Shown here: positions 51,617 through 60,119 of the stretch, piece by piece
Numbering within the stretch: position 1 is the stretch's first letter
Layout of the letters: every line of letters starts with the position of its first letter
From: Marmoricola sp. OAE513
Lineage (GTDB): Bacteria > Actinomycetota > Actinomycetes > Propionibacteriales > Nocardioidaceae
Assembly (NCBI RefSeq): GCF_040546585.1
Contig: NZ_JBEPOC010000001.1
Coordinates: 3,286,001 to 3,350,000 of the forward strand
Reading direction: 5' to 3'
DNA: 64,000 nt
Notes under the pieces: model-generated
What the model saw: only the letters and a program-made list of their open reading frames with translations
Told to the model about the DNA's origin: nothing
The model's database searches: none
Made by a program: the position numbers and the translations under genes

Positions 51617-52711
51617 TCAGCGCAGCCGGGAGATCTTCCGGCGGTAGGTCGGCACACCCTGTTCGCCGACCTGGACGTCGTGGATCACGTGGTGGTTCCG
51701 GTCGCCCGCGACGGGCGACTGGCTCGCGACCAGCAGTCGCTTCCCGATGAACGTCGCGTTCGACGGCCCGTCGAACGGGATCGACGAACCGTTCTTGCCG
51801 GCACCCACCCCCTTGGGGAACCGCTCGAGCTCCTTGCCCGCGGGCGAGAGCACGACGATCTGGTTCGAGACCACGTTCGCGAGGTAGATCTTGCCGGACT
51901 TCCCGATGCCGAAGCCGTCGGGGAGCTCCATCGTGCGCGACTTCCAGAGCGTGCTGAGCGCTCCGGGCTTCCCGCCCTTCTTGACGGGCAGTCGGTAGAG
52001 CCGGCCGCGCAGGGCCTGCCCGTCGACGGTGGTCTGCTGGCCGATCAGGAACGAGCGGGTCGAGGCCTGGTAGACCAGTCCCGTCGTGCCGAACCCGAGG
52101 CTGTTGTCCAACGCTGCCGACGCGAACCACACCGTCGGCGCACCGCCCTTCGCCGGGATCCGCCAGATCACCGCCTGGCCGTAGTCGGTGATGTACAGGG
52201 CACCGTCCGGGCCCCACGCGGCGTAGTTCGGGATCGCCTTGTCGTCGGAGCCGTTGGGGGAGCACGGCTTCTTCTTCTTCGAGCACAGCGGCAGGTCGGG
52301 CAGGGTCGCCTGCCGCTTGAACTTGCCGGTCTTGGTGTTGAGGGTGAGCACGCCCGAGGTCGACTTCTCCAGCAGCACCAGCCTGCCGCGGGCGTCCGAG
52401 GTCGCGACCTGGACGCCGGGCTCCTGCCCGAGCTTCTGGCCGGGGACCGTCCACGAGCGCAGCAGCGTCCCGCTGCCGGTCCACTCGAAGACCCGCGAGG
52501 CCGTCTTGTTCGACGTCGAGGCGTAGGTGCCGGCGTACACCCGGCCGTTGGGGTGCGCGAAGACGTACGCCGGGGTGCCCGGGTAGGGGACCCGCGAGAA
52601 CACCTGGGTGTTCCACTTCGCGCGGGCGGCCGAGGAGGCCGACTGCGGGTGCGCGGACAGCACGACGACGCCGAGGACGGTGGCGACGGCGGCCGCGAGG
52701 ACCCGCCTCAC
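51617..52711 (-). CDS. Secreted beta-propeller protein (ScyD/ScyE-like)
   Basis: 364 residues from the GTG at 52711, which overlaps the amine oxidase stop (GTGA). The signal peptide is VLAAAVATVLGVVVLSAHPQSASSA. Repeating blades follow (TPAYVFAHPNGRVYAGTY, AIPNYAAWGPDGALYITDYG, LPDGFGIGKSGKIYLANVVS), with the xxPDGxLYxxD signature of SMP-30/NHL-like six-bladed propellers, similar to the ScyD/ScyE family. The catalytic role is unknown. Tight coupling to a secreted amine oxidase suggests a shared extracellular pathway. Confidence 0.8.
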   Translation of the reverse strand: MRRVLAAAVATVLGVVVLSAHPQSASSAARAKWNTQVFSRVPYPGTPAYVFAHPNGRVYAGTYASTSNKTASRVFEWTGSGTLLRSWTVPGQKLGQEPGVQVATSDARGRLVLLEKSTSGVLTLNTKTGKFKRQATLPDLPLCSKKKKPCSPNGSDDKAIPNYAAWGPDGALYITDYGQAVIWRIPAKGGAPTVWFASAALDNSLGFGTTGLVYQASTRSFLIGQQTTVDGQALRGRLYRLPVKKGGKPGALSTLWKSRTMELPDGFGIGKSGKIYLANVVSNQIVVLSPAGKELERFPKGVGAGKNGSSIPFDGPSNATFIGKRLLVASQSPVAGDRNHHVIHDVQVGEQGVPTYRRKISRLR

Positions 52712-54195
52712 AGCTTGTCCAGAACTTCGATCGCGGCACGCTTGCCGGAGCGCACGGCTCCGTCCATGTAGCCGTTCCAGTACGTCGAGGTCTCCGTGCC
52801 GGCCCAGTGCACGCGACCGTGCGGCTGACGGATCGCCGGGCCGTACTTCGTCATGGTTCCCGGCGCCATGATCGGCACCGGTCCGCCGCCGGTCCACCGC
52901 TCCTTGGTCCAGTCGTGCTCGGTGTACTCGATCGGCTTGAGCGCCTTCGGTCCGAACATCTGGGCGAAGCCCTCGAGCACCGCCTTCCGGCGGTTGGCCA
53001 GCGACAGGTGGGCGTACTGCCGGTGCACCGAGCCGCCGACGAAGGCGAGCAGGACGCCCACCTTCGCGTCCTGCGGGGAGTTGTCGAAGACCGCGCGGGT
53101 GGCGCCCGCGTCGGCCAGGCCGGATCCGCTGTGGCCGTCCTTGCGCCAGAACGGCGTGGAGTAGACGGCGTCGCACTTCATCAGCTCGCCCATGTTCCAG
53201 TGCGTGAGCAGGTTGTGACGCTGCGTCGAGAGCTGGGGGTACCAGTCGATCCCGAGCACCATCGGCGGCGGCGCCGCGACGATCACCCGGCGGGCCCTTA
53301 CGATGCCGCGGCTGGTGTGCACCACCGCACGGTGGCCAGGACTCTGGTCGATGCGGTTGACCCGCGTGTGCAGGGCGACACGGTGGCCGAGCTTCTCGGC
53401 CAGGCGCAGCGGGACCAGCTGGGAGCCACCGACGAAACGACGTTCCTGAGCGCCGCCCTTGGTGTCGGAGTTGAGCTCGAAGGTGCCGGGCGTGGACTCG
53501 TTGCCGGAGCACGCGAGGTAGTGGATGACGAACAGCAGCGAGAGCTGGTTCGGGTCCGCGCCGAAGCCGGGCTGGGTCCAGCACTTGATCAGGTTCTCGA
53601 CCGCGGTCTTGTTCAAGGTGTTGTGACGGATGAACTGGGACAGCGTCTGGGAGTCCCACTCCTTCGCCTTGGGGTGCGACCAGGGCGCGTCGACCGGCAT
53701 CTCGGCGGCGTACCCGTCCAGCTTGCTGAGCAGCAGCGCGGCGTCGAGCAGGATCGTCGGGTCCGGCGGCACGGTACCGGTGTACGTCGACCGCTGACCC
53801 CGCGAGACGAAGACGTTCTTGCCGGCGGTGTACTCGGGAAAGGTCGGGACCTTGAGCTTCTTGGCCAGCGCGATGATGTGGTCCTGGGTGGGCCCGACGA
53901 ACGCGCCACCGGCCTCGATGACGCTGCCGTTCTTGAGCTCGTGGTTGAGCAGTCGCCCGCCCACGCGCTTGCGGGCCTCGAGCACGAGCACGGACTTGCC
54001 CGCGCGCGCCACCTTGCGAGCGGCGACCAGTCCGGACAGGCCGCCGCCGACGACGACCACGTCGACCTTCTTCGGCAGCGACCCCTGCAGCGTCGCCGCG
54101 CTGACCTGTTCCTCGAGCAGGCCGACACCCATCGTGCCGAGGCCGGTGGCGAGGGCGCCCTTGAACAGGGTCCGCCGGTCGAGGGGGAGGGTCAT
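52708..54195 (-). CDS. Tat-exported flavin monoamine oxidase
   Basis: 495 residues. The twin-arginine signal DRRTLFKGALATG (about 6-18) points to export in folded form with FAD bound. VVVVGGGLSGLVAARKVA (GxGxxG, 50-55), LEARKRVGGRL (Glu73, 77-81) and the C-terminal WAGTETSTYWNGYMDGAVRSG are the amine oxidase FAD motifs. The substrate (an amine, amino acid or carotenoid-like compound) is not predictable. It is the first gene of a minus-strand operon with the propeller protein, divergent from a TetR regulator 66 bases away. Confidence 0.9.
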   Translation of the reverse strand: MTLPLDRRTLFKGALATGLGTMGVGLLEEQVSAATLQGSLPKKVDVVVVGGGLSGLVAARKVARAGKSVLVLEARKRVGGRLLNHELKNGSVIEAGGAFVGPTQDHIIALAKKLKVPTFPEYTAGKNVFVSRGQRSTYTGTVPPDPTILLDAALLLSKLDGYAAEMPVDAPWSHPKAKEWDSQTLSQFIRHNTLNKTAVENLIKCWTQPGFGADPNQLSLLFVIHYLACSGNESTPGTFELNSDTKGGAQERRFVGGSQLVPLRLAEKLGHRVALHTRVNRIDQSPGHRAVVHTSRGIVRARRVIVAAPPPMVLGIDWYPQLSTQRHNLLTHWNMGELMKCDAVYSTPFWRKDGHSGSGLADAGATRAVFDNSPQDAKVGVLLAFVGGSVHRQYAHLSLANRRKAVLEGFAQMFGPKALKPIEYTEHDWTKERWTGGGPVPIMAPGTMTKYGPAIRQPHGRVHWAGTETSTYWNGYMDGAVRSGKRAAIEVLDKL

Positions 54196-54230
54196 GAAGT
54201 GCTCCTGGGAGGGCAGAAAGCGAACATGTG

Positions 54231-54257
54231 TCAGGTTTAGGTTTGATGCTAACCTCA
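54231..54257. promoter_or_regulatory. Candidate TetR operator and -10 in the divergent spacer
   Basis: AGGTT (54240 region) and AACCT form a short dyad around TTGATGCT. TAACCT at 54250-54255 lies exactly 6 bases before the TetR GTG and would be its -10. A regulator bound here could control both the TetR operon and the divergent amine oxidase operon. Confidence 0.4.
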
Positions 54258-54261
54258 GGCC

Positions 54262-54909
54262 GTGCCTGCTGTCACCTCACCTGCGCTCACCGGCTCGCCG
54301 GGGCTGCGTCGTACTCCCATGCAGGCTCGTTCGCGCGAGCGGGTCGAGCGCATCCTGGACTCCGCCTCGGACCTCGTCGTGGAGCACGGTGTCGACGCGT
54401 TGAGCACACGGGCGATCGCGGCCGAGGCCGAGGTCCCGATCGCCTCGCTCTACCAGTACTTCTCCGACCGGGACGCCATCCTGCTGGCCCTGGTCGAGCG
54501 CGACACCCTGGAGATGGACGAGCAGGTCGCCGCCGACCTCGCGGAGCTGACGGACCTTTCCGTGGCCTCGCTGGTCGAGACGACGATGCGCGCCTACGTG
54601 AAGGTCTACGCCCGGCGTCCGGACTTCGTCGAGATCTGGCTGCGTGGTCGCACCAACCCCGCCGTCAACGACTTCGGTCGGCAGCACAACCGGCGTACCG
54701 CGCAGGAGCTGCGCACCTTCGCGGTCGACGCCGGTCTTGCCCGTCCGGACATGCCGCTGGCCGCGGCCGAGCTCGCGGTCGAGATCGGCGACCGCTGCTT
54801 CCAGCTCGCCTACGAGACCGATCTGGCCGGGGATCCGTTCCTGGTCGAGCAGGGCATCGCGATGGTCGCGGCCTACCTGCGCACCTTCGCTGCGGAGCCC
54901 GCGGCGTGA
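54262..54909 (+). CDS. TetR-family transcriptional regulator
   Basis: 215 residues, GTG start, apparently leaderless. The N-terminal helix-turn-helix (about 20-66) shows RVERILDSASDLVVEHGVDALSTRAIAAEA and VPIASLYQYFSDRDAILLAL. The remaining helices form the ligand domain (VARRPDFVEIWLRG, AELAVEIGDRCFQLAYE). It overlaps the aldolase by GTGA and faces the amine oxidase operon. The ligand is probably a metabolite of this gene cluster, but it is unidentified. Confidence 0.9.
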   Translation: MPAVTSPALTGSPGLRRTPMQARSRERVERILDSASDLVVEHGVDALSTRAIAAEAEVPIASLYQYFSDRDAILLALVERDTLEMDEQVAADLAELTDLSVASLVETTMRAYVKVYARRPDFVEIWLRGRTNPAVNDFGRQHNRRTAQELRTFAVDAGLARPDMPLAAAELAVEIGDRCFQLAYETDLAGDPFLVEQGIAMVAAYLRTFAAEPAA

Positions 54910-55589
54910 CGGCGTACGACGGGGTCCGCGCGCAGGTCGCGGACGCCTCGCGGCGCCTGGCCGCCGAAGGCCTCCTCATCGGTACGGCGGGCAACGTCAG
55001 TGCCGTCGACGCGTCTTCGGGCCACGTCGCGGTGACGGCGACCGGGGTCGTCCTGGGGGAGTGCTCTCCCGAGCACGTGACCGTCGTCGACCGGGACGGG
55101 AACGTCGTCCTCGGCGATCTCGAGCCCACCTCCGAGGTCGAGCTGCACCTCGCTGCCGTCGGACGCGCGGGCGCGCTCGCGGTCGTGCACACGCACGCCC
55201 CTGCCGCCACCGCCGTCGGCTGCGTCCAGGACGAGCTCCCGGTGATCCACTACCAGCAGCTGCTGCTCGGCGGTGCGATCCCGGTGGTGCCGTACGCGAC
55301 CTTCGGCAGCACCGAACTCGCTGACGGTGTCACCGCGGCACTGACCGGCCGGTCCGCCGCGCTGATGGCGAACCACGGAGCGGTCACCACCGGCGGCGAC
55401 CTGGCCAAGGCTGTCGAGAACGCGCTGCTGCTCGAGTGGTGCTGCCGGCTGCTGCTCGACGCGACCGTCCTGGGTAGCCCCCGCTTTCTGGACGAGGTCC
55501 AGCAGGCGGCGGTCATCGAGGCCGCTCTCGCCCGCAGCTACGGAACCACCCGAGCGGTCGCGGACCGCCATCCCGAGGAGACTCCATGA
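54906..55589 (+). CDS. Class II aldolase/adducin-family protein
   Basis: 227 residues from a GTG overlapping the TetR stop. GTAGNVSAV is the phosphate-binding region, VVHTHAPAATAVG supplies two zinc His residues, and LMANHGAVTTGGDLAKAVENAL the third. EHVTVVDRDGNVVLGD and PTSEVELH, with the catalytic Glu, complete the fuculose-phosphate aldolase / ribulose-phosphate 4-epimerase family. Together with the next gene, a sugar kinase, it suggests phosphorylation and then cleavage of a sugar or sugar acid. ATGA overlap with the kinase. Confidence 0.9.
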   Translation: MTAYDGVRAQVADASRRLAAEGLLIGTAGNVSAVDASSGHVAVTATGVVLGECSPEHVTVVDRDGNVVLGDLEPTSEVELHLAAVGRAGALAVVHTHAPAATAVGCVQDELPVIHYQQLLLGGAIPVVPYATFGSTELADGVTAALTGRSAALMANHGAVTTGGDLAKAVENALLLEWCCRLLLDATVLGSPRFLDEVQQAAVIEAALARSYGTTRAVADRHPEETP

Positions 55590-56503
55590 CCCAGACGATC
55601 GCCGTGGTCGGCGTCCACGTGCTCGACACCCACGTCCTGCGGGTCGAGTCGATCCCCGAGAGCTCCGACGGCGCCGTCGTCGACACGATCCGGATGTCGG
55701 CCGCCGGGACCGCCGGGGGGACCGGTCTGGTGCTGTCCCGCCTCGGCGCCGACGTGCACAGCATCGGCGCGCTCGGTGACGACCCGATTGCCAGCGTGCT
55801 CACCTCGCTTCTTGCTGCGGACGGCATCGACGTCTCGCGCCTGGTCACCAAGGAGGGGGTGCAGACCTCCTCGAGCGTGATCCCGGTGCGCCCGAACGGC
55901 GACCGCCCGGCGTGGCACTGCATCGGCGCCAACGGCACGCTGACGCTCGAGGACATCGACCTGACCTCGGTGCCGGGGCTGACCCACGTGCACCTCGGGG
56001 GGCCCGAGTTCCTCGGTGGCCCGGCCGCCGGCGAGCTGCTCGCCGCGGCGAAGGCGGCCGGCTGCACCACCTCGGTCGACATCCTCGCGCCGGGCGACCC
56101 CGACCTCCTCGCGTGGATCGAGGACTGCCTCCCGCACACCGACTACCTGCTGCCGAACGACGAACAGGTGCTCGGCTTCACCGGCGAGACCGACCTGGCC
56201 GCCGGTGCCCGTGCGCTCGTCGCCAAGGGAGCCGGCTGCGTTGCGGTCACCCAGGGCTCGAAGGGCGCGATCGTCGTGACGGCCGAGGAGGAGCACGAGG
56301 TCCCGGCGTTCAGCATCGAGGTCGTCGACACCACCGGCTGCGGCGACGCGTTCTCCGCCGGCTTCCTGCTCGCCCGGGCCGAGGGCCTCGGCCTCGCCGA
56401 GTCCGCCCGCCTCGGGTGCGCCGCCGCCGCGCAGGTCGCCACCGGCGTCGGCACCGACGCGGGGGACTACGACTGGGACAAGGTCAAGGCGTTCGCCGGC
56501 TAG
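55586..56503 (+). CDS. PfkB-family carbohydrate kinase
   Basis: 305 residues. The N-terminal AAGTAGGTGLVLSRLGADV matches PfkB signature 1 and VVDTTGCGDAFSAGFLLARA (about 245-264) is signature 2, with the catalytic Asp. SVDILAPGDP and LLPNDEQVLGFTG line the substrate site. It resembles ribokinase/fructokinase-type kinases that act on furanose-type sugars with ATP. The operon TetR-aldolase-kinase suggests a small regulated sugar catabolic route with no visible transporter. Confidence 0.9.
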   Translation: MTQTIAVVGVHVLDTHVLRVESIPESSDGAVVDTIRMSAAGTAGGTGLVLSRLGADVHSIGALGDDPIASVLTSLLAADGIDVSRLVTKEGVQTSSSVIPVRPNGDRPAWHCIGANGTLTLEDIDLTSVPGLTHVHLGGPEFLGGPAAGELLAAAKAAGCTTSVDILAPGDPDLLAWIEDCLPHTDYLLPNDEQVLGFTGETDLAAGARALVAKGAGCVAVTQGSKGAIVVTAEEEHEVPAFSIEVVDTTGCGDAFSAGFLLARAEGLGLAESARLGCAAAAQVATGVGTDAGDYDWDKVKAFAG

Positions 56504-56505
56504 CC

Positions 56506-56629
56506 CGGTAGTCGAGCTTGCCGAGACGCGGTTCGGTACGCGTGGACCTCAGGGCGTCTCGGCAAGCTCGACGACCGATGCCGCTCGACGACCGATGCCG
56601 TTCGACGACCGATGCAGCTCGACGACCGG
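56506..56629. repeat. Inverted pair of the dispersed repeat plus 17-bp tandem copies
   Basis: Two 24-bp arms, 56506-56529 (core GTCGAGCTTGCCGAGACGC) and 56554-56577 (core GCGTCTCGGCAAGCTCGACG), are reverse complements with one mismatch, around a 24-base loop. The right arm runs into 17-bp tandem copies of CTCGACGACCGATGCCG (56567-56583, 56584-56600, 56601-56617, partial 56618-56629). The spacer lies between convergent kinase and CNNM genes, so the hairpin may help terminate both. Confidence 0.88.
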
Positions 56630-56631
56630 AC

Positions 56632-57669
56632 TCAGTGGTGCGCTGCGTCGCGGATCTCGCCGACAAGCTCCTCGATGACGTCCTCGAGCGTCGCGATGCC
56701 CACGACCTCGCCGGACTCGTCGACGACTCGCGCCATGTGCGCGCCCTGGGACTGCACCGCTTGCAGCGCGTGCACCAGGGTCTCGCCGGTCCGGACGTTG
56801 GCGAACTGGCGGATCCAGCGGTCCTCGACGACCCGGGCACGTCCATGCGGGTCGTGACCGAGGACGTCCTTGATGTGCAGGTAGCCGATCAGCGTGCCGG
56901 TCTCACCGACGACGGGGAAGCGGGAGAACCCGGTCTCCGCGCAGATCGCCTCGACCTCGGTGACCCGGGCACCCCGCGTGACGGTCTGCAGCCCGGCCAT
57001 CGGCAGGTACACGTCGGCGACCGTTCGGGAGGTGAACCCGAGGGCGCCGGAGAGGCGTTCGTACTCACCCTCCTCGAGCAGGCCCTCGGCGCGGGACTCG
57101 TCGACCAGCGCCTCGACCTGCTCGTGGGTGAACACCGAGGACACCTCGGCCTTCGGCTCGATGCCGACCAGGCGGAGGATGCCGTTCGCGATCGCGTTCA
57201 GGATCCACACGATCGGCTTGAGGGCGGTGACGATCATGATCATCGGCGCGCCGAAGACCAGCGCCGCGCGCTCGGGGCCGGCCAGCGCCAGGTTCTTGGG
57301 CACCATCTCGCCGAGCACCACGTGCAGGTAGACGACGAAGGTCAACGCGATCGTGAACGCGATCGGGTGCACGGCTCCGTGCGGGATGCCCAGGTTCTCG
57401 GCGATAGGTTCCAGCAGGTGGGCCAGTGCGGGTTCGGCGACGGCACCGAGGCCGAGAGAGCAGACCGTGATGCCGAACTGGGCTCCGGCCATGACCAGGG
57501 AGACCTGCTCCATCGCGCGTAGCGCCGACTTGGCCAGCGCCGAACCCTGCTGGGCGCGTGGCTCGATCTGCGTACGACGGGCGGAGACCAACGCGAACTC
57601 GGCACCGACGAAGAACGCGTTGCCGATCAGCAGCGCGACGCCGAGGAGGAGACCGGCTTCCGTGCTCAT
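56632..57669 (-). CDS. CNNM/CorC-type membrane protein (hemolysin family), short form
   Basis: 345 residues from the ATG at 57669. The CNNM transmembrane domain (about 1-180) has GNAFFVGAEFALVSARRTQIE, FGITVCSLGLGAVAEPALAHLL and VVLGEMVPKNLALAGPERAAL. Two CBS domains follow (about 205-335, GFTSRTVADVYLPM and RVVDESGEVVGIATLEDVIEE). It lacks the C-terminal CorC_HlyC domain present in its neighbour, so the two may form a heteromeric unit for Mg2+ or related ion efflux. It follows the paralogue at 57743 by 73 bases. Confidence 0.92.
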   Translation of the reverse strand: MSTEAGLLLGVALLIGNAFFVGAEFALVSARRTQIEPRAQQGSALAKSALRAMEQVSLVMAGAQFGITVCSLGLGAVAEPALAHLLEPIAENLGIPHGAVHPIAFTIALTFVVYLHVVLGEMVPKNLALAGPERAALVFGAPMIMIVTALKPIVWILNAIANGILRLVGIEPKAEVSSVFTHEQVEALVDESRAEGLLEEGEYERLSGALGFTSRTVADVYLPMAGLQTVTRGARVTEVEAICAETGFSRFPVVGETGTLIGYLHIKDVLGHDPHGRARVVEDRWIRQFANVRTGETLVHALQAVQSQGAHMARVVDESGEVVGIATLEDVIEELVGEIRDAAHH

Positions 57670-57742
57670 GCGCGACCTCGCTTCGTGTCGGCCGCCCACG
57701 AGCACAGGTGGCAGTGCTCGATCAGTCGCTCACTTCGTTCGC

Positions 57743-59101
57743 TCATGCCTGCACCTCCTCGTCGACCTCACGGCGTACCGAGATGCGGTCGACCCGCAAC
57801 CCGTCCATCAGCTCGACGCGCAGTCGGGCGAACTCGTGCACGGGCTTCTCGTCGTCGTCCTCGGGGGGGATGACCGGGAGGGGGACGCGGACCTCGTCGC
57901 CGCGGACGGGGATCCGGCCGAGCGCCTGGACCAGCAGTCCCGCGACGGTGTCGTAGTCCTCGTGCTCGGGCAGGTCGAGACCGGTCGCGTCGAGCACCTC
58001 GTCGGGACGCAGCAGGCCCGAGACGATCCACGACCCGTCCGGACGCCGGCGCAGCCGGGCCGAGAGCCGGTCGTGCTCGTCGGAGATGTCGCCGACGATC
58101 TCCTCGACCACGTCCTCCAGGGTCACGATCCCCGCGGTGCCGCCGTACTCGTCGGAGACGATCGCCATCTGGAAACCCTCACCGCGCAGCAGCGCGAGCA
58201 ACGGGTCCAGGCGCAATGACTCGGGGACCAGTGTGGCGGCCACCATCACCTCGCGGACCAGGGTGGAGTCGCGGTCGCTGCGGGCCACCGCGACGGCCTG
58301 CTTCACGTGCACCGACCCCACGATGTTGTCGCTGCTGCCCTTGATGACGGGGAACTTGGAGAACCCGGTCGCTGCGGAGAGGTCGATGATCTTCGAGACC
58401 GGGTCGGAGGCGTCGACCGACGCCATCCGCATCCGCGGCGTCATGATCTCGCCGGCGGTCCGGGGTCCGAACGCGATCGAGCGCTGCACCAGGTGCGCGG
58501 TCTCGGTGTCCAGGGTTCCCTCGGAGGCCGACCGCCCGGCGAGCGAGGCGAGCTCCTCGGAGGAACGTGCCGACCGGAGCTCCTCCTGCGGCTCGACGCC
58601 GAGCGCGCGGACGATCGCGTTCGCCGAGCCGTTGAGCCCCTTGATCGGGAGCGAGATGACCATCGTGAAGACGCGTTGGAAGCCCTGGGTCGCCTTGGCG
58701 GTCGCGAGCGGGAGGGAGATCGCCACGTTCTTCGGCACCAGCTCGCCGAAGATCATCGTCGCGAAGGTGGCGATGATCAGTCCGAGGGCGACCGAGACCG
58801 GGGTGACCGTGTCCTCCGACAGGCCCCACGACTCCAGGGGGTCCTCGAGCAGCCGGGCGATCGCGGGCTCGGCGAGGAAACCGATCGCGAGGTTCGTCAG
58901 CGTGATCCCGACCTGGGCACCGGAGAGCTGGGTCGAGAGCGAACGCAGCGCGACCGAGACTCCCTCGGCGCCACGGTCGCCACTGGCGACGGCTCGTTCG
59001 ACCTCGGCGCGGTCGACGGTGACGAGGGCGAATTCGGCCGCGACGAACAGGCCGCACATGACCATCAGGGCCACGGCCGCGCCGAGCAGGATCCACTCCA
59101 T
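57743..59101 (-). CDS. CNNM/CorC-type membrane protein with CorC_HlyC domain
   Basis: 452 residues from the ATG at 59101; an ATG at 59110 would add three residues. The CNNM domain has CGLFVAAEFALVTVDRAEVE, VGITLTNLAIGFLAEPAIARLL and MIFGELVPKNVAISLPLATA. CBS pair: MTPRMRMASVDASDPVSK and VSDEYGGTAGIVTLEDVVEEIVGD. The C-terminal CorC_HlyC domain (about 355-445) is present. This is the full-length partner of the shorter gene downstream. It probably exports divalent cations. Divergent from the PP2C gene. Confidence 0.92.
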   Translation of the reverse strand: MEWILLGAAVALMVMCGLFVAAEFALVTVDRAEVERAVASGDRGAEGVSVALRSLSTQLSGAQVGITLTNLAIGFLAEPAIARLLEDPLESWGLSEDTVTPVSVALGLIIATFATMIFGELVPKNVAISLPLATAKATQGFQRVFTMVISLPIKGLNGSANAIVRALGVEPQEELRSARSSEELASLAGRSASEGTLDTETAHLVQRSIAFGPRTAGEIMTPRMRMASVDASDPVSKIIDLSAATGFSKFPVIKGSSDNIVGSVHVKQAVAVARSDRDSTLVREVMVAATLVPESLRLDPLLALLRGEGFQMAIVSDEYGGTAGIVTLEDVVEEIVGDISDEHDRLSARLRRRPDGSWIVSGLLRPDEVLDATGLDLPEHEDYDTVAGLLVQALGRIPVRGDEVRVPLPVIPPEDDDEKPVHEFARLRVELMDGLRVDRISVRREVDEEVQA

Positions 59102-59243
59102 GCGCCCCATTGTTGCGGGTCGCTCCCACTCGCGCCGCACAGGTAGGTGCAGGAGAGGCTCTGGACTTCCTCCCAGGTAGTCGTGAGAGGGTCGTCATCT
59201 CGCGCGAACCAGCGGTTCGCATCCCGTCGTCAGGAGGACCTCG

Positions 59244-60053
59244 ATGCTTCGGCTCTCCGGCACCGGCGACTCCCACGTCGGTCTTGTCCGCGGCAACAAC
59301 GAGGACTCCGCGTTCGTGAGCCCGTACTGCATCCTGGTCGCCGACGGGGTCGGCGGGGGAGCAGCGGGCGAGGTCGCCTCGGCCACGGCGGCGTACGCGT
59401 TGGCAGGAACTGCCCTGATGCGCCGCGGCGAGGACCCGGCCCAGGTGCTCGCCGCCGGGTTCGCGCTCGCCCAGGCCCAGGTGCACGCGGGGGTCGACCT
59501 CGACCCGAGCCGCAGCGGCATGGCGACGACGCTGACCTCCGTGGTCACCGACGGGACCCGGTTCGTGCTCGGGCACCTCGGCGACTCCCGCGGCTACGTG
59601 TTCCGCGACGGCGAGCTGAACAGGGTCAGCACCGACCACACCTACATCCAGAACATGCTCGACGAGGGGCGTCTCGACGAGGCGGGATCTGCCGAGCACC
59701 CGTGGCGCAACGTCGTGCTGCGGGTCGTGAACGGGCACGCCGACGTCGAGCCGGACCTGGTCGAGCTCGACCTGGTGGTCGGAGACCGGGTACTGCTGGC
59801 CAGCGACGGCCTGAGCGACCTGGTCACCGAGGACGAGATCGCGCGCACGCTGGGCGCTGCGAGCGACGACGCAGCCGTCCCCGAGCTGATCGCGCGGGCG
59901 CTGGGGCGGGGCGGCAGGGACAACGTCACCTGTGTCCTGGCCACCGTCGTCGACGGCCCCGAGATCAGTGCCGACGGTCATCTGTACGGCGCGCTCGGGG
60001 ATCCCGGGAACGTGGTCGACGTCGCCGCCGTACGGGCGCCGGAGTCCGCCTGA
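59244..60053 (+). CDS. PP2C-family serine/threonine phosphatase
   Basis: 269 residues, ATG with AGGAGG upstream. The metal-binding motifs are present in order: GLVRGNNEDSAFV, LVADGVGGGAAGEVASATAA, GMATTLTSVV, LGHLGDSRGYVFRDGELN, DHTYIQNMLDEG, LLASDGLSDLV and GRGGRDNVTCVLATVV. This is a compact cytoplasmic PP2C like PstP without the membrane tail. It would reverse Ser/Thr phosphorylation, but no eukaryotic-type kinase gene is in the window. Confidence 0.95.
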   Translation: MLRLSGTGDSHVGLVRGNNEDSAFVSPYCILVADGVGGGAAGEVASATAAYALAGTALMRRGEDPAQVLAAGFALAQAQVHAGVDLDPSRSGMATTLTSVVTDGTRFVLGHLGDSRGYVFRDGELNRVSTDHTYIQNMLDEGRLDEAGSAEHPWRNVVLRVVNGHADVEPDLVELDLVVGDRVLLASDGLSDLVTEDEIARTLGAASDDAAVPELIARALGRGGRDNVTCVLATVVDGPEISADGHLYGALGDPGNVVDVAAVRAPESA

Positions 60054-60075
60054 GCAGGAGTGGCAGGTTCCACAC

Positions 60076-60089
60076 TGGAACGTGTTCCA
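60076..60089. promoter_or_regulatory. Palindrome matching the KstR-type TNNAACNNGTTNNA motif
   Basis: TGGAACGTGTTCCA, 31 bases before the hydrolase ATG, with an additional TTCCA half-site at 60068-60072. It fits the TetR-type KstR consensus exactly, but other TetR proteins bind similar dyads and no steroid genes are near. An operator for the hydrolase gene is likely; the regulator is unknown. Confidence 0.5.
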
Positions 60090-60119
60090 CTTTCACGTTC
60101 GTGCGGGGAGAATGGCGGG

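Noticed and set aside
57720-57748. TCGCTCACTTCGTTCGCTCA as an operator
   Set aside because: It is a short self-complementary motif common in GC-rich actinobacterial spacers and has no promoter context here.
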